From: Picocystis sp. L7
Lineage: Eukaryota; Chlorophyta; Picocystophyceae; Picocystales; Picocystaceae
Direction: 5' to 3'
DNA: 64,000 nt
Assembly: GCA_020975725.1 (NCBI GenBank)
Contig: QXJR01000030.1
Location: forward strand, 310,001-374,000
The notes under the pieces are model-generated. The model was not told where the DNA came from. It saw nothing but the letters and a program-made list of their open reading frames with translations, and did no database searches. The translations under genes were made by a program, and so were the position numbers. Shown in pieces: positions 28,748-39,533 of the stretch (position 1 is its first letter; each line of letters opens with the position of its first letter).

Positions 28748-30937
28748 GGGGTGGTGTTTCCAGGCCTTATCCACCATGAGATCTGCTCCGCAAAGATCTC
28801 TTGGTGGGTCTGGTGCCCAACCCAACGGTGAAGATCCGTTCTGTTGGGGAGCAAGGGCTGCTGGAGCCCTTCTGGCCGTCCGATCCTCCAGGGTAGAGCC
28901 TCGGGATTGGGGAACCCTCGATCGAGTACCCTTCTGTGTTGGGGCCTCGAGGTAGGGACCGATCTCTGTATAGGGACCGGGGGTTCACCCAAAATGACCG
29001 GGGGGGACTGTCTGTCTCCAATCAAGCCAGAAGGGACTACCCACGCATAAGCTAGTATAACCGAATCCTGGGGCCCTTGGGTGACCCAGGATGGAGGGGA
29101 GACCGAGGCTCCTCGTAGGGGGGCCTGGGACCCAGAGTCCCTTTCACAAACGTCAAGAAGGTGCCCTCAGAGAGCCGTCATATGACCTACCTTTTGACGC
29201 AACATTGCTTGTACAAAGGTGTGCTAGTGCCAAAGGATTTAGAGACGTTTGATACGGGGGTTATGCGGGCATTGGGAACGTGGTCAAGCAAGCCAGCAGG
29301 AATATCGTAGAGGTGAAATTTACGAACGCTCAAGTGTTTAACTACTTTCGGAGGTACACATTGCGACTCCTTATGGAGTAGGGTACCTCCAAAACCTCCC
29401 AAAAAGAAAACATGACCTTCCCACGTTCAACTTCACAAGATAGATGAACCCATTTGCTCACGGCCAGCTCGTGTTCAACTTCGTGCAACGTATTCTCCCC
29501 ATCATTAGCTTGAATTATGGAATGACATGCATGGATGCTTGGCTCTTCCTCGACATAGGTATTCACGAGAAGGATAACAGGACTTACGTGCAACATGAAC
29601 TTGACACGTGTTCCCAACATGCAACCCATGAGAACTATGTCGAGAAACATCATGAGCACTTCTAGCATAGTTCACACGAATACTTCTAGTTTATGGTAGG
29701 CAACCCGATAACACAAAAGGTGCGTGCAGCTTCACCATGTTGCCCCCAACTCGAGATTTTCAAAGTGCTATATCACTACCTATAAACCCGTGGCTTAGCA
29801 CATACTTCAAAACATCTTGTAAGGCACACAAAGGATTGTCGTTCTTCTACACGACAAAATTTCGCGCGTAGATACTTGGTAGTAACAAGGAAGCTTCCCA
29901 GCGCATTCCCTATAAAAACAATTGGTGCAAGCAAAGGAGCAAGCGTTCGCCTAGAAACCTTCCAACAGTCAAGATGCCGTGGGCGCACGGCTCCCGAAGC
30001 AAAAGGTTAGATGCGCTACCCAGCAAGATAATATATGTGAGAGATAAGCCCGGGTTGCTTCTACGTGCAAAATCTATCGTCACCTACCTATGCACGGAGG
30101 CAGCAAACAATGGGCGTCACATATCGTTCCCAATGGAAGAGCACCCTCCTAGGGCACAAATGAAGAAACGACGATGAAGGCGCAAAATATTCGCGAGGGA
30201 GAACCCCTTAAACGAGGATCTCGTCAAGGGCATGCCATCTTGTAGGTTTCATGCTGGGAGGGTAATATCCAAACGAGTCGTTTTTTGTCTACCAATCGCG
30301 ACCGATAGTCCTCGATTGGTTCAAAGATCTCTTTCTGCACATGATGTTTCTCGTCCTTCGTGCACGGATGCAAACTCCTTGTTGCGTTCTCCAGGTGGCT
30401 CAAGTGCGGGTTCAAGGTTTGCTTGGGCGTTGTTCGTTGGAGCTAACATGATGGAATCCTCGAACCACCTCCAATGACCCCGTCAAGAAGTTCGTGAGTA
30501 AGACGAGCTTGCACACCCCGTTTATTTCCTTCAAATGGTATCGCACATTGCAGGTATGCTCGCTTCGCGTTTGCCCACGCATGGGTTTGGAGATGCGACC
30601 CAAACAACATGTTGGGATGCGGAAGCCACCTTCGCGCCACACGTTCATGCATTGGCGTTGCCATGAATGCGCGATGTGTCGACCCAAGGGGCAGCAACAA
30701 CGCATGCAACCACCTGGTAGGGTGGATGGGCAAGCTGCTTGGTAGAGGACGCCACCCGGATCAGCGTCGTCCAGGTATGGAGAGCGTGGCTTGTGTTGTC
30801 TCCCCACCAGAGCATTGATGTACGTTCGTGTTGTCCCCTCCTCTCTCCCAGGGCGTGTCCATGCCCCTGTCACAATCCAAGGTTTCCATGGAAGAGGAAG
30901 GTTCACCAGACGACCGAAGCGGCCAAGCCCACGCGCC

Positions 30938-31600
30938 ATGGACAGGCACTCGCCGCGTCCTTTGACGCGCACCTACGCGTACGACGGGGACAAGATCAGG
31001 TGCGTGGAGCGGGACAGGTGGCAGCTCCTGCGTGGCGGCCTCGGTGCGTGCGAAGATCGCGAATCGGAGCGACGGTCGCTGACCGTGGGCGTTTCGCGGA
31101 GACGACGCAGCTTGAGCGAGTTTCGAGACACACTCATGCGGCGGAAACTTGCGGAAATGGAGAAGTCGGCGAAGAAGGAGAAATCGAAGGAGGATCCGAG
31201 CGCGAAGGGAGAGAAACAAGACGAGTCGTCTGCCCTGGAACGCGAACGCGAGAAGTTGGTGGCCCGGAAAACACAGGTGAAAGCTTCGGCACGATTGGCG
31301 AAGAAACGCCTGGAAGAGCTTGAATCGAAGCGACATGCACTCGTTGTAGAGCTGAAGAAAGTTCTGGCCGAAGAAGAACGGGCCAAGAAACGTGCATCGG
31401 AGTCGGAGGACGGAGAATTGCCGCAGTCCTTTTTCAACACCTCGAACGCACCCAGTGGCCTGAATCCATCCAACTCTGCACCGCCTTCTGTGCTTTCCAG
31501 TGGAGCTAGGAACGCCGACAATCGCACACACAGGGATAGTCCACCTCGACCCCAACAAAAAATGCATCCACTTCCTCGTCCGGGGGCGTACTACAAATGA
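30938..31600 (+). CDS. Basic coiled-coil protein of unknown function
   Basis: I do not recognise this 220-residue protein. The N-terminal 75 residues are Arg-rich (MDRHSPRPLTRTYAYDGDKI, then SRRRRSLSEFRDTLMRRKL). Residues about 75-155 are a strongly charged Lys/Glu coiled coil with a Leu/Val heptad pattern (KKRLEELESKRHALVVELKK). The tail is Ser/Pro-rich and ends PRPGAYYK. The composition suggests a nuclear or RNA-associated protein; a periphilin/Lge1-like coiled coil is one weak possibility. The frame is open 49 codons upstream, but ATG 30938 has the better protein-like beginning. Confidence 0.55.
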   Translation: MDRHSPRPLTRTYAYDGDKIRCVERDRWQLLRGGLGACEDRESERRSLTVGVSRRRRSLSEFRDTLMRRKLAEMEKSAKKEKSKEDPSAKGEKQDESSALEREREKLVARKTQVKASARLAKKRLEELESKRHALVVELKKVLAEEERAKKRASESEDGELPQSFFNTSNAPSGLNPSNSAPPSVLSSGARNADNRTHRDSPPRPQQKMHPLPRPGAYYK

Positions 31601-31846
31601 ATAACATGAGTTTGCTGCCCACCATGGCAGTGCCGGCCTCGCAAGGAAGGAAAATTGAAATAACAACGCAATACTGATATGCACTACATTCACCTTGAAT
31701 ATATACAGGTTTCAAGAGACACCAAGGGCTCTCCCATGCCATGATAAGCAGCTAAGAATCAAGTAGTATTTGTACAGTTGTACACGCTCCCAGCAGGTAG
31801 CAAACCGAGATACCGGAGCAAAACACAAGACCCCAGTGCCAAGTTC

Positions 31847-32817
31847 CTACACCCGAATAGCACATCCATGTGTACTGTGAAATGCGGAATGGCTAGACAC
31901 AATGAGAGGGCGGTCCTTATCCTGCGTAAACTTCGGCTGCTTTTTGAGTGCTGTATCATCCTTGGGCTTTGGCGCGTGATATGCTGTTGGCCGACAAATC
32001 TTGGAAAATAAAGGCGTCAACATACTACCACTGGCGGAGCTACCTTGAGGCACCCCACCACAACAGCTTGCCATAGAGAAGGGCTGTGGTCCACGGGGGT
32101 AGTAGTATCCAGACGAAGGTGCCATCCAGGACATCCCCCCCTTCGGAGTGCGCGAAGTATGGCCAAGCTCTGCCGAAATTGAGGTGGCCGGAACGGCATA
32201 TTGAGGTTCTTGCCATCCTCTGCCATACGGCGCAGGGTTGGTGTGGCTGCGCATGAATGCTTGCGACTGCGGTGGGACATGAGTGGGTGGTTTGGGCACA
32301 TCCCCTTCTTGTGCGGTGTTAAATTCTTCCCTCTTGACCATGCCATGTTTCTCCTCCTCTGCTTGCACTGCATTTAAATCTATGATCCCCCTGGCAGTTG
32401 CCTGCAGAAAGCGGTGGTCGACATCAAAGTCATGCAAAGCTCAGTCAGCATGGGAAGGCGTACACAAATGGGATCTTGCCATCGCTGCGGACCATCCTTT
32501 CGCGGGTCACATACCGTCTTTTCCACTAGACTAAATCGGCTCTTTCTCTTGGACACGCCCTGGAGCCTCAAGAAATGTTTCTGGGCGTGCGACGCCACCT
32601 GCGTCGGCGTCCGGGTCGGGACGAAGTACCTCGAGACACCCCTCCAGTTCCCTTTTCCAAGTTTCTTCAGGCCCACCAGGAACGCCAAGTGTTCGGATTC
32701 GGTCCACGGCACTCCTGTTGATTCGCGGGAACGACACGATGATGCGCCCATCCAAACGTCAGCTTCCGTGCATGGTCTTTCTCCCTGGCCGTACGACCGG
32801 TACTGTCCTCTTTTCAT
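31847..32817 (-). CDS. SHAQKYF-type single-MYB transcription factor (two exons)
   Basis: Exon 1 is 32515-32817 and exon 2 is 31847-32401. The 113-nt intron has a GTATGT donor, a GCTGACTGA branch-like motif and a TTTCTGCAG acceptor, and phases agree. The 285-residue product has one MYB repeat at about 36-87: VPWTESEHLAFLVGLKKLGK, then WRGVSRYFVPTRTPTQVASHAQKHFLR. This is the plant SHAQKYF class (DIVARICATA/RVE-like), here SHAQKHF. The remainder is low-complexity, rich in Pro, Ser and Gly, and probably regulatory. It is a nuclear DNA-binding factor; its targets are unknown. Skipping the intron would end the protein early in exon-like sequence. Confidence 0.85.
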
Positions 32818-34749
32818 TCATCTTTCGGATCCACATCATCCCATCCTTTCCGACCGTCGCGTCCAGTTCGCCTTCCTGTCGCTGCCCGCTGCTTTCGGTC
32901 CCATCCTTTTGTCGTTTGTTCTTCCTCGCGCACACACCTTTCCTCCCACTGGTCTCCATGCGCCTGGGCTTGGTCTGGGGTCCTGTTCCTCCTCCTTCCG
33001 TCCCTTCCTGGACCTCCCTTTTCGGCAGGGCTGCGTCTGCGGCCCTTCCATCGGTCGTGATCCTCGGGGGCAGCTCGAACGCGGCGGTTGCCGTCATCTT
33101 GTGCCTTTCCTGCTGCGCAGCAGGTGTCGTGCACGTCGCTTGACGAGACGAGGTCGTATGAGACAGACGTGGAGACCAGTGCTACGTGTGACACGTCCAC
33201 TCGAGACGCATCGACCGTCTGAGAACCGTGGACGGAAGGAGGGGAGGGAGGGGGTGGAGGGAAGATGTGAGAAGGAACGGAAAGGACGGTGGGGGAGGAC
33301 CGGGGGTCCTCCTCGGTGCGTGCGTTATCGTGTTTGAGGGTGCGATGGAGAACAGGAGAAGGGGCGAATCGAAAGCAGATGCGCAGAGGATCCCCGGGGG
33401 TGGGGCACCGACCCCCATCCTCTCCGGTCGCTGTTCTCCTCCACCCGACCGAAACCACCCGATTCCCGACCCTCTTCGCTCGATCGCCCGTGACCTGTCG
33501 AGGTCGGTGCCCGCCAAAAAGCGTCCCTTCCGTCGGGTGGTTGGGGGTGGAGTCGTTCTCGGATCGATACAGTTGGGAAAATCGACCCGGGATACTCAAA
33601 GAGGAACCCGTCCGAGCCTCCCTTTCCGAAACCGAGGGTTGAAAGGGATCATCGGTCCTGTCCAACCCATCCCCGATGGACGGGGGGGGGGTATCACGCA
33701 ACCTGCCAGGCTGGAGAAGATACCGGTCGGTCGGGGGGGGATCCGATCTGACGGTGGAGAACGAGGACACGGGGCGCAAGCACGATCCTTCCACCGTCCG
33801 ATGAGGAAATATCTTCGATCACCCAGCCAACGGGTGGGACCCGGGGTCGGGAACCGAGACGCGGCTCCGATCGAACCCAACACCAATCCTTTCAAAGGAG
33901 GATCTGTGTCCCGGTTCCCAACCAACCGCCGTCCCTCCTTTCCCTCGGATGCAAGCCCGATCGATCCGACGTGGAAAGGAGCCCCAGCGGTTCGAGCCCA
34001 CATCTCCACCCGAATCGATCGGATCCTCGAAATATCCGAAAGGGCGGGTCGGGTCCAGGTAGACACCAGGGAAATATCTCCGACACAACCGGGGGAGCGA
34101 AGGCATGGAAGACAGGAAAGGAATGGACCCACGGCCTGACCCCACATGCATAAGGACGAGATGGATGCAAACGAGTCTTGAGACAACGAACGAAAAGGCA
34201 CGCCCGTTCCCACGCGTCCAAGGAAGATCCCTCGTAAGCGTGAAAAGGAAAGGGATCCACCTCGATGCAACGTTCGGACCCCCACGGATGCCTTTCCTTT
34301 ACAAAGACAAGGGTGCCACGGGGACACGAGAATCAAGCGCAGCGGCCGCCTGCTTGGTTCGATCTCCACCCAACGACACCGGCAAACTTAACCTTCATAC
34401 GCCGCGCATGCACCGTTTCTAGGCGGCCGACGTGCGGAGAACCGGGCGATCCAAGATCGAAGCAGACATGAAAGCAGCAACAAAGAGCATCGACCCTCTG
34501 TCCGTGGGGCTGAACAAAGCTGCAAATCCCAAAGGGCGATGCATACCATGCGGTCTTTGGGAGCACCGACAGTTTCACCATCTCAAAAGCCCGTTCTCTT
34601 GGGTACCCGATCTCCGCTGGGACCTTCCCATCCTGACACCGTGGGCAGCCATTGGCCATTTCGCCGGACGTTTCAATCGCGCACATCCCCTGGCATCCTT
34701 TCCCGTTGCTTGTCTGGGAATCCACGTCTTGTCTCCAAGCCTGCCTTGG
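32818..34749. other. Long intergenic region, MYB promoter side
   Basis: 1.9 kb with GC-rich, low-complexity open frames on both strands but no recognisable domain. It carries many TCGATCC, GGATCGAT and TTTCG/CGAAA motifs and short poly-G runs near 33690 and 33733. It is probably a large upstream region for the MYB gene; a gene with weak conservation cannot be excluded. Confidence 0.35.
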
Positions 34750-35340
34750 CTACACTGCATCCGTTGGATCCGCATCTTCTCCTGCTTCTTGGCTTTCGTT
34801 CTGTTCGAACCTTCGCTCCTTGGGCACCCTCTTGTTCATCGCCACTTCCCTTCTTTTCTCCCTGAACCACTGGATGATTCTTTGTTTGGGCAAACGAGTG
34901 ACGTCAGAGATGCCGCGGATCACGTCGTCGTTCGGGAACCGATCTTCTTGGAACACAGATTCCAACGTTTTCAACGCCGTGGCGTTGACGTTCCTGTCTT
35001 TACCACGGACGTGCCAAGGCGGCAAGGATCCACGGTTCGCGTCCTTCCTGGCCGAACCAGTAGACACGTCGCCACGCGAGGAAGGTTTGTTGAACCTTCG
35101 TGTTTCTTGGTCCACCTCCTTGTCGCCGTGGATGAACCGCAACTCTTCGGCACGCGACTGGTTGTGTTTCATCCATTCCAGCACCACGTCGCGCGAGAGG
35201 CCGCACTCCTTGGCCAGCTGCTGCACGCTCCCTCGACGACGTCCATGCGCCAAAGCACGCTGCAAACGCGCCTGCTGCGTCGGCGAAAGCAGCGGCGGCG
35301 GGGACGAAGACGAACACGCGACCGCGTTCCGCGTCCACAT
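34750..35340 (-). CDS. Homeodomain-like protein (OCP3-like?)
   Basis: This 196-residue protein has a C-terminal homeodomain-like unit at about 115-165: TALKTLESVFQEDRFPNDDV and then RLPKQRIIQWFREKRREVA, with the helix-3 WFREKR signature. A second helix-turn-helix-like stretch lies near residues 20-62 (TQQARLQRALAHGRR, LAKECGLSRDVVLEWMKHNQ). The two are joined by a charged linker. The overall look recalls plant OCP3 and other divergent homeobox proteins. The first residues are Ala/Ser-rich, so organelle targeting is possible. An in-frame stop lies 12 nt before ATG 35340, which supports this start unless there is an unseen exon. Confidence 0.6.
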   Translation of the reverse strand: MWTRNAVACSSSSPPPLLSPTQQARLQRALAHGRRRGSVQQLAKECGLSRDVVLEWMKHNQSRAEELRFIHGDKEVDQETRRFNKPSSRGDVSTGSARKDANRGSLPPWHVRGKDRNVNATALKTLESVFQEDRFPNDDVIRGISDVTRLPKQRIIQWFREKRREVAMNKRVPKERRFEQNESQEAGEDADPTDAV

Positions 35341-35860
35341 GCCTTCTTTTCACGTCGACCGTCGCGAGGAAGGCGCGCTCGCGTCCCCTAGAGTCGTCGA
35401 CGAGCTCTCCGGCTTCGTGCTGCGCCTCGTGCGCCGCACCACTCGTCTCTGAAGCCGCACGAAGGAAGGAGGAACGTATCGAACGAAACCAGACGAAATG
35501 TGCCCAAGGCAGGGGAGGCGGAGAGGCAATCCCACACCATCGCAAAGACAAGTGGGGGAAAGGACCATTGCATGGACGAACGGACAGAGAAACAAACACG
35601 GTTATGTACACGTAAAAGCGGGCCTGGTGGATGGACGTGCAGGAACACAGCACACACACACAAGGAAGGTAGGTCGGCCTTGCCCAAGCGGGATGGTCCC
35701 TGGCGGGATGGATCCCAGAAAATGGAGACCCTCACACGCTCGAGGGCGTACGACTCATCCGCACGCCCCGCTTAGACATAGGAGGACAGCCCTTCGGAGT
35801 TCTTCATCTCTCTCATCCGCAAGGTAGCCCGTCCAGTGATGCAGGGAAGGGAAGCGCCCT
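35341..35860. other. Spacer between homeodomain-like and F-box/ApaG genes
   Basis: 520 bp upstream of the homeodomain-like gene and downstream of the F-box gene, both on the minus strand. No conserved reading frame was found. Confidence 0.3.
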
Positions 35861-37294
35861 TCATATGATATAGTCTGGTCGATCGAGTTCAAAGCGTGGG
35901 CATTCCACCTCGATACGACTCCCTCGCGGGGTGCTGATCGACCCCACAACAAAACCAAAGGAACCCTCCATAAAGCCTGGTCCTTCTTCAACTGACGTGC
36001 AACTTTGATACTCGTACGGTGGACCTCCAGCTTTCAGGTAGGGGTACTGTCCAACCACGCCATCTCCCGACACTTGATCGACGCGCTCCCCGTGCATGTC
36101 CAATATGTTCCATCGCCGATCCTGCAACTGCACGGCTTCATGCGCTGTGCCACATTTCTCTTCCTGCTCCTCCAAGGAAAGCAACCTGAACCGTATGGAG
36201 TAGGAGAAGAAATGGTGATGGGTCTGCGACAGCTCAGGAACGTAGACACAGCTGGCCTCGCATTGAACTCCCTCCGTGACCCGAACATGGTACTCTGGCC
36301 CGGAAACCGGGTACAAACTAATCCCAAGGCTTCCGGTGCTTCCATCAAAACTCTTGACGGAGAAAGTGCCATTTTGCATCCGATCGGAAAAGTACTCGAG
36401 CCAGCGCAAAAAGCCATCCTCAGCATCTTCGCCACGTGGCACCGCTTGGGACAGAGTTTGGCGGCTCGAGTGGCTAACGAACACAAGCCCGAGTTCGCAG
36501 TGGGCCACGAAAATCTTCTGGAAATTGAACGAAGCAGCAAACACTACACAGCTGCTGTCTACCGGGACGATGCCTTGCGCCTTGCACAGCTCCGTCCAGC
36601 GCACCATCCTGTCCAGAGAGAAGAAGCGCACATTCACCATCTGATCGTAGAACGCATATCCCCCAAAAACTCCGTGGAACAGGGACGGATGGGCTTCCCT
36701 CCTGGACCCACCCACAAAACGCCTCTGGTCGACCATCCTATCGTACAGCAAATCTTGCCCATTGTGCAGCCTGTACACGACACGAAGGGCAGGTGGGAGT
36801 GGATGGCCGAGGTCTTGTTCCGTCAAATCCAGCTCCGATTCGGTGGCGCCCGGACACAGCGATGCGTAGACCTCTTCGATTTCACGTCTGGTCCACGTTT
36901 CGATTCGTTTCCAGCACTTGAGCGCCCGTGCCGTCAGAGCTCCGTACTTGCTGAATTCGTGCTTCCAGGCGAGATACACGTTCCTTGGGCTCTTCCTCGA
37001 CACGGACAGTTCGGTCTCCTTGGTGGGGAATCGAGGTTCTTCCAGCAGGTAATCTCGTGCCAAGAATTTCTCCCACATCACGTCGATGTCCAACGCCTTC
37101 TTGATGGATTTGCACGTGCATTCCATCCGTGCACAGTCCTCCGCCGACAACGAGCTTCGAGCCGTCAGTTCCGTCCTCGTTTGCGCGCCGCACCGGCCTC
37201 GGTTCGCGATTCGGATGCGTGCCCACCTGATGATTCGTATCCACACGTCTTCCGGCAAGTCTTCCATCCTCTTCCATCCTGCCAATTCCGCCAT
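35861..37294 (-). CDS. F-box / SMI1-KNR4 / ApaG protein, SKIP16-like
   Basis: This 477-residue protein has three domains in the SKIP16/FBXO3 order. An F-box starts near residue 11 (MEDLPEDVWIRIIRW), giving a likely Skp1 link in an SCF ubiquitin ligase. An SMI1/KNR4 domain spans about 135-310 (LTEQDLGHPLPPALRVVYRL, HNGQDLLYDR). A C-terminal ApaG (DUF525) beta-sandwich spans about 345-475 (VRVTEGVQCEASCVYVPEL, FFSYSIRFRL, GSFGFVVG). Arabidopsis SKIP16 is of similar size (about 436). The upstream open frame to 37768 is low-complexity and is not used. It is divergent from the RraA-like gene. Confidence 0.88.
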   Translation of the reverse strand: MAELAGWKRMEDLPEDVWIRIIRWARIRIANRGRCGAQTRTELTARSSLSAEDCARMECTCKSIKKALDIDVMWEKFLARDYLLEEPRFPTKETELSVSRKSPRNVYLAWKHEFSKYGALTARALKCWKRIETWTRREIEEVYASLCPGATESELDLTEQDLGHPLPPALRVVYRLHNGQDLLYDRMVDQRRFVGGSRREAHPSLFHGVFGGYAFYDQMVNVRFFSLDRMVRWTELCKAQGIVPVDSSCVVFAASFNFQKIFVAHCELGLVFVSHSSRQTLSQAVPRGEDAEDGFLRWLEYFSDRMQNGTFSVKSFDGSTGSLGISLYPVSGPEYHVRVTEGVQCEASCVYVPELSQTHHHFFSYSIRFRLLSLEEQEEKCGTAHEAVQLQDRRWNILDMHGERVDQVSGDGVVGQYPYLKAGGPPYEYQSCTSVEEGPGFMEGSFGFVVGSISTPRGSRIEVECPRFELDRPDYII

Positions 37295-37944
37295 CTTCGC
37301 GACGCGAAACGTGCGTGTCGACCTCGTCCGCTCGTCCTCCACGATCCACTTAACTCCTTCGGGGTTAACCCGCGCCCGGATTGGTCGGGTTCCCGAAATT
37401 CGCCGAATATTCTTTTCTGGGGCGGTCGGGAGGGAGGATGGGAGGGAGGACAGGACCCCGGTTCGTCCGAACTTGGAGGCGGGCGGATGGGACGGCATGG
37501 AATGGAGATGGTGGTGGAGCCCAAGCGGCGTGTTTGGAAGGCAGGAGGATCCGCGGTCCGGAGGATGCATGCCTCTGTTTCGTGGCCGCCACTCGGACCT
37601 CGCGAGGGAGTCGAGGCACGGGCCGAGGAGGAACGGTGACCGTCGACAGTCGGGCATCCGTCGTGGCGCGATTCGACCCACGTCCCGTCGATGCACACTC
37701 CCATCCACGACAGCACCACGCCAACCCCGTCCCGTCCTTCGCCTCTCGGAACCACGCCCGTGGCGCACGAACGTTCGGACCGTGTTTCCCGCTTCCCCCC
37801 TCCTCCTCCGCTTCCATAAACTCGGATGGAAACCTCCTCGGTCCTGGATTCGAGGTAATAAACTCGGATGGAAACCTCCTCGGTCCTGGAGGGAGGGGAC
37901 GAGGGTCGGTGGCCATCACATCCGCGACCTTGCGAGGACGAAGG
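37295..37944. promoter_or_regulatory. Divergent region between SKIP16-like and RraA-like genes
   Basis: 650 bp between start codons. It contains a 33-bp direct duplication at 37816-37848 and 37858-37890. No other gene was seen. Confidence 0.4.
37816..37890. repeat. 33-bp direct duplication
   Basis: Two identical 33-bp copies beginning ATAAACTCGGATGGAAACC, separated by 9 bp, in the leader or promoter of the RraA-like gene. They look like a recent local duplication. Confidence 0.9.
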
Positions 37945-38541
37945 ATGGCGATGGCGTGTCGCACGCGTGGCTGCTGGCGGAGCCTGGCACGCATGTCCAC
38001 GTGGACGCCTCCGCCAGACGCCACGAGGGGAGGAACGGCCGACCTCTGCGACGTGCACGTGCCCGAACCGGTGGACGTGGTGACGCAAGGGAAGGTGCAG
38101 ATCGCGCAGCCCATCTTCCGCGATCTGGGTGGTCGGTATGGATTCCAAGGGAAGGTGTCCACCGTCAAGTGCTTCGAGAACAATCCTTTGGTGCGTGCTG
38201 CGCTGGAAGAACCAGGAAACGGACGCGTGCTGGTCGTGGATGGAGGAGGTTCGCTGCGGTGTGCAGTGCTGGGAGACAACCTCGCTGCCATGGCGGTCAA
38301 GAACGGATGGAGCGGCGTGCTCGTGAACGGATGCATCAGAGACTCCGAAGACATCGGCAAGATGGATCTGGGAGTGAAAGCCATCGCCACGCACCCCCTC
38401 AAATCTTCCAAACGCGACAAAGGACTTCGAGACGTGCCCGTGAGCTTCGCAGGCGTACGTATCTGTCCTGGAGACCATCTGTACGCCGACAAGGACGGCG
38501 TGCTCGTCTCCAAAGATCCTCTGGTTCTGGACGAGAAATGA
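37945..38541 (+). CDS. RraA-like protein (HMG/oxaloacetate aldolase family)
   Basis: This 198-residue protein has the RraA fold. Characteristic parts are TADLCDV near 33, the VKCFENNPLVRAAL strand-helix, LVVDGGGSLRCAVLGDNLA (a glycine-rich ligand loop), NGWSGVLVNGCIRDSEDI with the conserved GxxRD, and CPGDHLYADKDGVLV at the end. In plants and bacteria such proteins act as 4-hydroxy-4-methyl-2-oxoglutarate aldolase/oxaloacetate decarboxylase. Some bind RNase E, but no such partner is expected here. ATG 37945 gives a short Arg-containing leader that may be a weak targeting sequence; ATG 37993 is an alternative. Confidence 0.87.
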   Translation: MAMACRTRGCWRSLARMSTWTPPPDATRGGTADLCDVHVPEPVDVVTQGKVQIAQPIFRDLGGRYGFQGKVSTVKCFENNPLVRAALEEPGNGRVLVVDGGGSLRCAVLGDNLAAMAVKNGWSGVLVNGCIRDSEDIGKMDLGVKAIATHPLKSSKRDKGLRDVPVSFAGVRICPGDHLYADKDGVLVSKDPLVLDEK

Positions 38542-39533
38542 AGGAAGGGGAGGACGAACCTTCTTGCTTTCCCGTCGCTCCGCTGGCCATCCATTTGCGC
38601 GCTCGGGCCCAAGGGGCCTGCCACCAGCAGGCTGCGAGCTCTGCCTTCGCCGTTGCTCCTGCCGTGTGCACGAAAGGATGCGAATTCCTGCTTCAGAAGA
38701 CGTCTGATTGTGATTGATTCTTCTCTGTTTTGCGATTGCAATTGAATGTGCAAGGGCACCCTTCTCCAGCTGTGGGTTGCACGCGGACCTCGGTGGCCAC
38801 CCACCGAAAGCTTCCGACAATTGCTTGTGCTCGTGTCCTTGAGCAGTTTCGAACGCTGCATCCTTGAGGAACGGACCATCGCATTCCCCTTCAATCTTGT
38901 CGACAAACCAACTTCGTTCATGATTCGCATAGCCAGCATCATCGGGATACGTGCACACTCCGTCCCACCTTCAGAAAAACACCGAACGGAAGGGAAAACT
39001 GCCACGATCATCCGATGCGTTGTCTGGTAATGGTTGATTCGGACGAATTCTGTCTTCACACACACCCTTTCAAACCGCAAACGAATATGCTGGATTTTTA
39101 GCTTCGATTGACATCGATGAAGGCTTGAAGCACAGCAGTTCTCCAGGGTAGGAAGTCGAGGGCAGTGACTAATCAAATGGTGGCATCACTAAGGCTTATA
39201 GACTTGTTGTCAGAGAACGATATGCTGTTGTTAACAGTTGTTGCGTGGAAGATGCACTTCCTTGTCACTACGCCGAGAAGGCCTGTGGTGTGCAGTGCAT
39301 GGGATCTCAAATAGGAATTGGAATCATGTGTTTGTTTCCACAAAGTGCACCATTCTCTGAGCATCAGGTGTCCTTGGTCAAGGAAACAGCAAGGAAGATG
39401 CCCTCCACAGTACCAAGGAAGGCATGTCCGCTGGTCATCCTGTATTACCGAGACAACGAAGGAGCACCGTTTATTTCATTGGATCGGCGCATCCACGCGT
39501 ATGAGGTGTGTGTGCATGCGCCCATGAGTCGGC
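38542..39533. other. Shared 3-prime region, RraA-like / POLD3
   Basis: 992 bp between converging stop codons, AT-richer than the flanks. It is longer than most 3-prime spacers here, but no reading frame or repeat is convincing. Confidence 0.35.

Larger units (their letters stand above)
26894..30937. other. Gene-poor AT-richer island with transposon debris
   Basis: About 4 kb without a convincing host gene, the longest such gap here. From about 27340 to 30740 the base composition is visibly more AT-rich than flanking genes and open frames are short. A decayed Ty3-like integrase lies on the minus strand at about 28430-28690, next to a hairpin at 28716-28747. The GC-richer sequence at about 28700-29190 looks like a separate repeat. 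The first 400 bp probably include the bS16m promoter. Confidence 0.5.

Noticed and set aside
28700-29190. GC-richer segment as an rRNA or tRNA-derived element
   Set aside because: No recognisable rRNA motif or tRNA fold; only a terminal-type hairpin is evident.
33228-34139. 303-codon plus-strand frame upstream of the MYB gene
   Set aside because: Arg/Pro/Gly-rich low-complexity translation, with competing open frames on both strands and no domain.
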